From Schleiferiaceae bacterium (lineage in GTDB: Bacteria > Bacteroidota > Bacteroidia > Flavobacteriales > Schleiferiaceae): a DNA stretch of 13,559 nt. Of this stretch, positions 8,802 through 13,559 are shown piece after piece. How positions within the stretch are numbered: the stretch's first letter is position 1; each line of letters opens with the position of its first letter. Below the pieces are notes generated by a model. The model had not been told where the DNA came from. It was given only the letters and a program-made list of their open reading frames with translations, and did no database searches. The translations under genes were made by a program, and so were the position numbers. The stretch is taken from NCBI GenBank assembly GCA_023260615.1, contig JALQUY010000033.1:1-13559 (forward strand), written 5' to 3'.

Positions 8802-9233
8802 ATGAAGACAGCGCTGCCCTATATCGCATTTTTGGCACTCCTAATTGCCTGTGATGGAAGCAGTTCGCGTCACCCTGTGCCCTATGCGCCTGTAAACGAA
8901 ACGATCTACCTCAATACGCCCTCTGCCTACGACTTACAATTCGTCGGAGGTTCCGTGGCCTTCCCCAATTTGGGGTACCGAGGCATTGTCATATACCGCC
9001 GAACGAATTACGGAGATGCCAACGATTTTGGGGTCTACGATCTCTGCTGCCCGAATCACGTCTCCGGCACCTGCGGCACCCTTCTGTTAGTTGATAATTT
9101 AACGGCCAAATGCCCCTGCGACGACCAGTCCTTCTTGCTCTTTGACGGCTCCGCCATGGACGGCACGACTACCTGGGGACTAAAGCCCTACCAAGTGGGG
9201 TATGACGGGGTTGCGTTGTATATCTCCAATTAA
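8802..9233 (+). CDS. Small lipoprotein with a degenerate Rieske-like domain
   Basis: A 143-residue protein from the ATG at 8802; an in-frame TTG at 8781 would overlap the promoter element and add residues before the signal peptide. The N-terminus (MKTALPYIAFLALLIAC) is a lipoprotein signal with lipobox LIAC and Cys17 as the lipidated residue. The rest follows the layout of a Rieske fold: GIVIYRR, then FGVYDLCCPNH (residues 76-86), C91, CPCDD (104-108), and the closing LKPYQVGYDGVALYISN. Aligned to the classical C-x-H...C-x-x-H cluster motif, only H86 and C104 are kept; P84 and D107 occupy the other two ligand positions. C91 and C106 match the disulfide cysteines of bc1-type Rieske proteins. 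I recall similar degenerate lipoproteins in Flavobacteriia. It probably sits in the envelope and does not bind a normal 2Fe-2S cluster. Its role is unknown. Confidence 0.75.
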   Translation: MKTALPYIAFLALLIACDGSSSRHPVPYAPVNETIYLNTPSAYDLQFVGGSVAFPNLGYRGIVIYRRTNYGDANDFGVYDLCCPNHVSGTCGTLLLVDNLTAKCPCDDQSFLLFDGSAMDGTTTWGLKPYQVGYDGVALYISN

Positions 9234-9272
9234 GAGCTAGAGGGCTAGAGGGCTAGAGGGCTAGAGGGCTGA
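9234..9272. repeat. 8-base tandem repeat (AGGGCTAG)n directly after the lipoprotein stop codon
   Basis: A partial unit (GAGCTAG) begins on the base after the stop. Three perfect AGGGCTAG copies follow at 9241-9264, then a final partial AGGGCT. The period is not a multiple of three and no reading frame crosses it. It is too short in period and too contiguous for a CRISPR. Confidence 0.9.
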
Positions 9273-9324
9273 ATTTCGGGGTTCCACGTTTTCACCCCAG
9301 AAGGATTCTGCAGTTTCTATGCCC

Positions 9325-9332
9325 TAACTTTC
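9325..9332 (+). promoter_or_regulatory. Possible -7 element for the mini ExbB-like gene
   Basis: TAACTTTC matches TAnnTTTG in all but the last base and lies about 31 bases before the ATG at 9364. No clear -33 box was found at the right distance. The rest of the 9273-9363 gap shows no gene. Confidence 0.25.
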
Positions 9333-9363
9333 AACCTAGCTAACCCCAAAATCCCACACCACC

Positions 9364-9690
9364 ATGATGGATCTTTTTTACCAAGGCGGCCCACTTTTCA
9401 TGAGCATTTTAACCCTCTTGCTTCTAGGCGTTTTGTGGACGGCTTGGAAAGGAGGACCGCTGAAAGAGCTTGGTCTGTTGGCACTCGCTGTTGGAGTGCT
9501 TGGTCAACTGATTGGGCTTTACCAGGCATTTTCGGTCCTTGAAGGGTTCGAAGAAGCAATGGGCGAAGCGGCTGGTGAAGGCTTGATTGCAGGCGGCCTC
9601 AAAGTCAGCCTCACTACCACCCTGTACGGTCTAGTGATTTACATCGTGAGCTTGGTGCTGCGTGCAGCCCAAACATGGCGTAGGGCATAA
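9364..9690 (+). CDS. Miniature MotA/TolQ/ExbB-like membrane protein
   Basis: A 108-residue, three-helix inner-membrane protein (helices near 11-27, 35-53 and 82-99). Residues 44-56 (GVLGQLIGLYQAF) match the ExbB/TolQ second-helix pattern G-x-L-G-x-x-x-G-x-x-x-x-F. Residues 78-96 (GLKVSLTTTLYGLVIYIVS) match the third-helix pattern with its conserved Thr and Gly-Leu. The family drives TonB, Tol or flagellar motors with the proton gradient. Typical ExbB or TolQ is over 200 residues; this one lacks most of the cytoplasmic loop after the first helix and the C-terminal tail. No ExbD/TolR-like gene is adjacent. The start is ATG 9364 or the next codon, also ATG. A stand-alone proton-channel role is uncertain, although I recall similar short members in Bacteroidota. 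Confidence 0.7.
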   Translation: MMDLFYQGGPLFMSILTLLLLGVLWTAWKGGPLKELGLLALAVGVLGQLIGLYQAFSVLEGFEEAMGEAAGEGLIAGGLKVSLTTTLYGLVIYIVSLVLRAAQTWRRA

Positions 9691-9700
9691 GAAACTCAAC

Positions 9701-9736
9701 GCCTCCAAACGCCCGCACTCCCCAGCCTCCAAACGC
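9701..9736. repeat. 12-base direct repeat in the convergent gap
   Basis: GCCTCCAAACGC occurs perfectly at 9701-9712 and again at 9725-9736, separated by a C-rich 12-base spacer. It lies between the stop codons of two convergent genes. The second copy overlaps the left arm of the adjacent hairpin by two bases. Confidence 0.8.
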
Positions 9737-9753
9737 TTTCGCGCAGCGAAAGC
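9735..9753. terminator. Hairpin between convergent genes, possible bidirectional terminator
   Basis: Arms GCTTTCGC (9735-9742) and GCGAAAGC (9746-9753) pair perfectly over 8 bases around a 3-base loop. The right arm touches the desaturase stop codon. Neither strand has a following T-run, so it is not a classical intrinsic terminator. Its position at a convergent junction suggests transcript-end formation or mRNA protection. Confidence 0.45.
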
Positions 9754-10845
9754 TTACGCCATCTGGCCCATCATCCGGAGATGTTGGACGTGCGAGCGGA
9801 CTGCGCTTGCGAAGGTTTTGAATTCGGTATAGGTTACATTGAACTCATCGCATGTTTGCTTCACAATTTTGGCCAAATCCGGATAGTGCACATGGCTGAT
9901 CCGCGGGAATAAGTGGTGCTCCACTTGGAAATTCAGACCACCCAAAAACCACGTGAGAAAACGGCTCTTCGTAGCAAAATTCGCAGTGGTCTTAATCTGG
10001 TGAATCGCCCATTCGTCTTCAGTTTCCAAGGTCTCGCCATGCACATAGGGGGTGAAGGACGCTTCCGTAACAACGTGTGCCAATTGGAAGACGATGGACA
10101 AAACAAAGCCCGCCGACATGCCCATGAGCATGAATCCGCCAAGCCAGGGAAGGAATCCTAATTTCCACATGGGCAACCCAACGAAAAGGCCCAAATGCAA
10201 GGCCTTCCACGCCCAAAAGCTGATGTGCTGAAAGCGGGTCAATTTGGGAATGGGTACTTGGCCCACCTTCCCAGAAAAATACTTCTTGTAGTCTGTGTAA
10301 ACGACCCAATAGATATACAGCAAGGCGTACAATGCCGAAAAATACAGGTGCTGAAAGCGGTGGAACCCTCGGCGCTCTTGGCTGGGAGCCATGCGCAACA
10401 TGGCGCCCGCATCGATGTCATCGTCCACCCCTTCAATGTTGGTAAAGGTGTGGTGCACGGTGTTGTGCTTGGTCTTCCACATGAGGATGCTCGCCCCTAA
10501 AAAATTGACACTGTGTCCTGCCATTTCATTGAGCCAATTGTGCTTGGAAAAACTTCCGTGGGCACCATCGTGCATGATGTTGAAGCCAATGGCCGCGGTG
10601 AGCAAGCCTAGAGCCAACCAGAGCATCCATGCCACCTCAAAGCCAGGAGCAGCCAAGACCAATCCAAGGTAGGCCGCTAAGAAGCCGCCGATCAAAACGC
10701 CGGTCTTCACATAGAGCTTGGCATTGCCTTTGGGGCTAATGTTGTTTTGCTCAAAGTAGGCATTGACGCGTTTGGTCAATTCCTGGTAAAAAGGCTGGCC
10801 TGCTTTAGGAGCGAAGCGCGGGGCGCGGAAGCGGATTTCGGACAT
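9754..10845 (-). CDS. Membrane fatty acid desaturase (acyl-lipid/acyl-CoA type)
   Basis: A 363-residue integral membrane di-iron desaturase. The three histidine boxes are intact: HDGAH (92-96), HNTVHH (127-132) and QVEHH (307-311). A further His257 (QLAHVVTEA) is typical of the family. Hydrophobic helices flank the boxes, near 46-90, 168-184 and 211-256. These enzymes insert a cis double bond into fatty acyl chains using oxygen and electrons from a ferredoxin or cytochrome b5, and adjust membrane fluidity. The Gln in the third box is the form seen in front-end and linoleoyl-CoA-like desaturases, but no fused cytochrome b5 domain is present, so electrons must come from a separate carrier. Regiospecificity cannot be told from sequence. 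It lies 74 bases downstream of metF on the same strand, so read-through is possible, but no metabolic link is evident. Confidence 0.93.
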   Translation of the reverse strand: MSEIRFRAPRFAPKAGQPFYQELTKRVNAYFEQNNISPKGNAKLYVKTGVLIGGFLAAYLGLVLAAPGFEVAWMLWLALGLLTAAIGFNIMHDGAHGSFSKHNWLNEMAGHSVNFLGASILMWKTKHNTVHHTFTNIEGVDDDIDAGAMLRMAPSQERRGFHRFQHLYFSALYALLYIYWVVYTDYKKYFSGKVGQVPIPKLTRFQHISFWAWKALHLGLFVGLPMWKLGFLPWLGGFMLMGMSAGFVLSIVFQLAHVVTEASFTPYVHGETLETEDEWAIHQIKTTANFATKSRFLTWFLGGLNFQVEHHLFPRISHVHYPDLAKIVKQTCDEFNVTYTEFKTFASAVRSHVQHLRMMGQMA

Positions 10846-10919
10846 AGCTACGAAGGTATGCGTAAAGAACCCTGGAACCGTTCATGCAGTTCATTTTTAC
10901 CCCAAAAAATCGATGCAGA

Positions 10920-11876
10920 TTAAAAAAGTGCAGAGGCGATTTTTTCGGTCGCATCGGCCTTGCCCATCGTGTAGTAATGGAGGACGGGGGCGCCCTTGGC
11001 CATGAGCTCTTTGGACTGGGCGATGCACCATTCGATGCCTACTTCCTTGACGGCGGCGGGTGTTTTGGCCCCTTCGACCGCATCCACCAAATCGTCTGGT
11101 AGGTTTAGGTGGAAATTGCGGGGAATCGTCGCCAGCTGTGAGGCTGTGGCAATGGGCTTCAAACCTGGGATAATGGGGACGTTGATACCCGCAGCGCGGC
11201 ACTTGGCGACAAAGTCGAAGTAGTGCTGGTTGTCGAAGAACATTTGGGTAACGATGTATTCGGCACCTGCATCCACCTTGGCTTTGAGGTGTTTGATGTC
11301 CGTTTTGAGGCTTGGGGCTTCAAAGTGCTTTTCGGGATAGCCCGCGACCCCAATGCAGAAATTGCTAGGGTTGGAATTCTCCACTTCGTCGTGGAGGTAG
11401 CGGCCGTGGTTGAGGTCCACCACTTGCTTGAGCAAGTCAATGGCGTAGGTATGGCCATGGGGTTCCGGCTTGAAAGCGCCTTCGGCTTTAAGGGCGTCGC
11501 CGCGAAGGACCAGCACGTTGTCGATGCCCAAATAGTGCAGGTCGATAAGGGCGTATTCGGTCTCTTCTCGGCTGAAACCGCCGCAAATCACGTGGGGGAC
11601 AGTGTCGACTTTGAATTGGTTTTGGATGGCCGCACAAATGCCCACTGTTCCTGGGCGCTTGCGGGTGTGCACTTTCTCGAGCAAACCGTTTTCGCGCTTC
11701 TTGTACATGAATTCCTCGCGGTGGCTGGTGACGTCCACAAACTTGGGCCCAAAGGCCATGAGGCGTTCGATCGTGCCAAACAATTCATCAATGCGCGTGC
11801 CTTTCAATGGAGGCAGAATTTCGAAGGAGAAGAGCGTTTTTCCTTCCGCAGCGGCAATGTGGTCAATGACTTTCAT
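10920..11876 (-). CDS. metF: Methylenetetrahydrofolate reductase
   Basis: A 318-residue protein of normal bacterial MetF length. It reduces 5,10-methylenetetrahydrofolate to 5-methyltetrahydrofolate with an FAD cofactor in the cytoplasm, supplying the methyl donor for methionine synthase. Visible motifs are FSFEILPP (16-23) with the catalytic-type Glu19, VLRGD (123-127) with the flavin-contacting Asp127, GVAGYPEKH (176-184), TQMFFDN (210-216) and IIPGL (235-239), all in the order expected of a TIM barrel. The ATG at 11876 lies four bases after the metH stop, so the two are almost certainly co-transcribed and probably translationally coupled. No Shine-Dalgarno sequence is seen, as is usual in Bacteroidota. 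Confidence 0.97.
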   Translation of the reverse strand: MKVIDHIAAAEGKTLFSFEILPPLKGTRIDELFGTIERLMAFGPKFVDVTSHREEFMYKKRENGLLEKVHTRKRPGTVGICAAIQNQFKVDTVPHVICGGFSREETEYALIDLHYLGIDNVLVLRGDALKAEGAFKPEPHGHTYAIDLLKQVVDLNHGRYLHDEVENSNPSNFCIGVAGYPEKHFEAPSLKTDIKHLKAKVDAGAEYIVTQMFFDNQHYFDFVAKCRAAGINVPIIPGLKPIATASQLATIPRNFHLNLPDDLVDAVEGAKTPAAVKEVGIEWCIAQSKELMAKGAPVLHYYTMGKADATEKIASALF

Positions 11877-11880
11877 GCAA

Positions 11881-13559
11881 TCAGAGGTCTAAAAGGGGGC
11901 TGAGCCAGCGGGCGGCTTCCTCGGTGGTAATTCCGCGTCGCTCGGCGTAATCGTTTAATTGGTCCTGGTCAATTTTTGCCAGGCCGAAGTACTTGGCTTC
12001 CGGGTGCCCGAAATAGTAACCGCTCACCGCCGCCGTGGGGTACATGGCTTTGTGTTCGGTCAGATGGATGCCCGCATGCTTTTCCACGTCCAAAAGTTGA
12101 AAGAGCAGGTCTTTTTCCAGGTGGTCGGGGCAGGCCGGATAGCCCGGCGCGGGCCGAATGCCCTGGTAAGCCTCCGCAATCAAGGCCTCATTGGTGAGGG
12201 TTTCTTGGGCCGCGTATCCCCAGAATTCTTTCCGAACGCGTTCGTGCAAATGCTCCGCAAAGGCTTCCGCCAAGCGGTCTGCTAAGGCCTTTAGCATGAG
12301 CGCACTGTAGTCGTCCTGCTCCGCTTCAAACGCTTGGACGCGCTCGTCCACGCCGTGGCCGGTGGTCACCGCGAAAAGACCTAAGGTGTCATTGCCATCA
12401 GGGTCGATGTAATCCGCTAAGGCCGCGTAAGGCAAGCCTTCCTTCTTTTGGCCTTGCTGGCGCAGGGTTAGGAAGCGGTGATCGACCGCCTCGCTGTCCG
12501 TCACCACGATGTCGTCGCCGTCTTGGCGTGCCGGGAAGAAGCCGTAAACACCTTCGGCCCGGAGCCATTTTTCGGCAACCATTTGCTGCAGCATCTGCTG
12601 GGCGTCGGCGAAGAGTTTTTGGGCCTGTTCGCCCACCACCTGATCCTCCAAAATTCGGGGGTACTTGCCGTGAAGGTCCCAAGCCATAAAGAAGGGCGTC
12701 CAATCGATGTACGGAACCAAATCCGCCAAGGGGTAGTCGTGCAGCGGGAAGACACCATAGGCCGCAGGAGCGGGTGCTTTAATTGCAAAGTTGGGCTGGA
12801 CGCGCTGTGCTCGGGCCGAGGCGATGGGCATAAAATTCCGCTGGCTGCTGCGGTTGGCATACTGTTCGGCCAATCGGTCGTAGTCGCTGCGCACCTCCGC
12901 CACGTATTCGGCCGCTTCGGATCCCAGCAGTTTTTGCACCACCGGAACGGAACGCGACGCATCGTTTACGTGCACGACGGGACTGTCCAAAACAGGTTGA
13001 ATCTTCACCGCCGTGTGCGCCCGAGACGTCGTCGCCCCGCCGATGAGCAGGGGCTGGCGCAATCCTTGGCGCTTCATTTCGGAGGCCAGGAAGACCATCT
13101 CATCCAGCGAGGGGGTAATCAGGCCGCTCAGACCGATGATGTCGACATTGTGGGCCACCGCGGCGTCCAAAATCTTTTGAGGCGGCACCATCACACCTAG
13201 GTCAATGACTTCGTAGTTGTTGCACTGCAGCACCACACTGACGATGTTCTTACCGATGTCGTGGACATCACCCTTCACTGTGGCGAGCAAAATTTTGCCA
13301 TTATTGCCGGCGGCGGCCTGCTTCTCTTCCTCAATGTAGGGCTGCAAGAATGCTACGGCTTGCTTCATCACGCGTGCGGATTTCACCACCTGGGGTAAAA
13401 ACATTTTGCCCTCGGCGAATAGGTCGCCAACGGTATTCATACCGGCCATGAGTGGGCCTTCAATCACCTCGATGGGACGATCTGCAGCTTGTCGAGCTTC
13501 TTCGGTATCAACCTCAATGAATTCAGTGATGCCTTTAACTAGCGCATATTCCAGCCGCT
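11881..13559 (-). CDS. metH: Cobalamin-dependent methionine synthase, C-terminal part (cut by window edge)
   Basis: About 558 residues are visible and the frame is open to the window edge, so the start lies outside. The visible part begins in the four-helix cap (LEYALVKGITEFIE, then GPLMAGMNTVGDLF and KMFLPQVVKSARVM). It continues with the Rossmann-like B12 domain, including the DVHDIG motif whose His (codon 13261-13263) is the lower axial ligand of cobalt, then GLSGLITPSLDEM and GGATTSRAHT. The C-terminal reactivation domain contains IDWTPFFMAWDL and the S-adenosylmethionine-binding RPAPGYPACPDH. It ends in a normal C-terminus (RRGITTEEAARWLSPLLDL). The enzyme transfers methyl from 5-methyltetrahydrofolate to homocysteine through cobalamin. 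Some Bacteroidota split metH into two genes; whether the homocysteine and folate domains are fused here cannot be seen. metF follows after four bases. Confidence 0.97.
   Translation of the reverse strand, partial: RLEYALVKGITEFIEVDTEEARQAADRPIEVIEGPLMAGMNTVGDLFAEGKMFLPQVVKSARVMKQAVAFLQPYIEEEKQAAAGNNGKILLATVKGDVHDIGKNIVSVVLQCNNYEVIDLGVMVPPQKILDAAVAHNVDIIGLSGLITPSLDEMVFLASEMKRQGLRQPLLIGGATTSRAHTAVKIQPVLDSPVVHVNDASRSVPVVQKLLGSEAAEYVAEVRSDYDRLAEQYANRSSQRNFMPIASARAQRVQPNFAIKAPAPAAYGVFPLHDYPLADLVPYIDWTPFFMAWDLHGKYPRILEDQVVGEQAQKLFADAQQMLQQMVAEKWLRAEGVYGFFPARQDGDDIVVTDSEAVDHRFLTLRQQGQKKEGLPYAALADYIDPDGNDTLGLFAVTTGHGVDERVQAFEAEQDDYSALMLKALADRLAEAFAEHLHERVRKEFWGYAAQETLTNEALIAEAYQGIRPAPGYPACPDHLEKDLLFQLLDVEKHAGIHLTEHKAMYPTAAVSGYYFGHPEAKYFGLAKIDQDQLNDYAERRGITTEEAARWLSPLLDL

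Noticed and set aside
9234..9272. CRISPR array or attachment site in the tandem repeat
   Set aside because: Units are 8 bases with no spacers and no cas or integrase gene is nearby; it is a simple tandem repeat.
10846..10919. Terminator or promoter between metF and the desaturase
   Set aside because: A T-run follows the metF stop on the minus strand but no stable stem precedes it. A TACCTTCG motif near the desaturase start is one mismatch from the -7 consensus but lies only about five bases from the ATG with no -33 box.
11223..11903. Open frame (226 codons) on the plus strand opposite metF
   Set aside because: It is complementary to a clear metF with all its motifs in place; the translation is a Val/Phe-rich mirror with no domain.
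12478..13200. Open frame (240 codons) on the plus strand opposite metH
   Set aside because: It is antisense to conserved B12 and activation domains; the His- and Arg-rich translation looks like a shadow.
13465..13467. GTG at 13467 as the start of metH
   Set aside because: The frame continues upstream to the window edge with conserved MetH cap-domain sequence, so this is an internal valine codon.

Overview
The window reads as chromosomal DNA of a member of the Bacteroidota, probably Flavobacteriales. The evidence is a TonB-dependent receptor with a carboxypeptidase-regulatory-like N-terminus, a PorV/PorQ-type outer-membrane protein, a very large secreted protein with a type IX secretion (T9SS)-like C-terminal domain, promoter-like TAnnTTTG elements, and no clear Shine-Dalgarno sequences. 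GC content looks close to half by eye, which is high for the order. No rRNA, tRNA, CRISPR array, transposase, integrase or phage gene was seen.

Layout. (1) Positions 4-8693, minus strand: a tight three-gene operon transcribed in the order TonB-dependent receptor, 1323-residue secreted protein, PorV/PorQ-like barrel, with gaps of 21 and 11 bases. It looks like a dedicated outer-membrane and secretion module. All three proteins act at or beyond the outer membrane, and the function of the large protein is unknown. (2) Positions 8802-9690, plus strand, diverging from the operon: a small lipoprotein with a degenerate Rieske fold, an 8-base tandem repeat, and a miniature MotA/TolQ/ExbB-like membrane protein without an ExbD partner. 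(3) Positions 9691-9753: a short convergent gap with a 12-base direct repeat and a perfect hairpin. (4) Positions 9754-13559, minus strand: the 3' part of cobalamin-dependent methionine synthase (metH, cut by the window edge), methylenetetrahydrofolate reductase (metF) four bases behind it, and a membrane fatty acid desaturase 74 bases further on.

How they work together. MetF makes the 5-methyltetrahydrofolate that MetH uses to remethylate homocysteine, so that pair is a coherent methionine/one-carbon operon. The receptor, secreted protein and PorV-like protein form the most interesting unit. By analogy with T9SS, the PorV-like protein could shuttle or anchor the large protein at the surface, where it could serve the receptor; this is inference. 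No stretch longer than about 130 bases lacks a gene.
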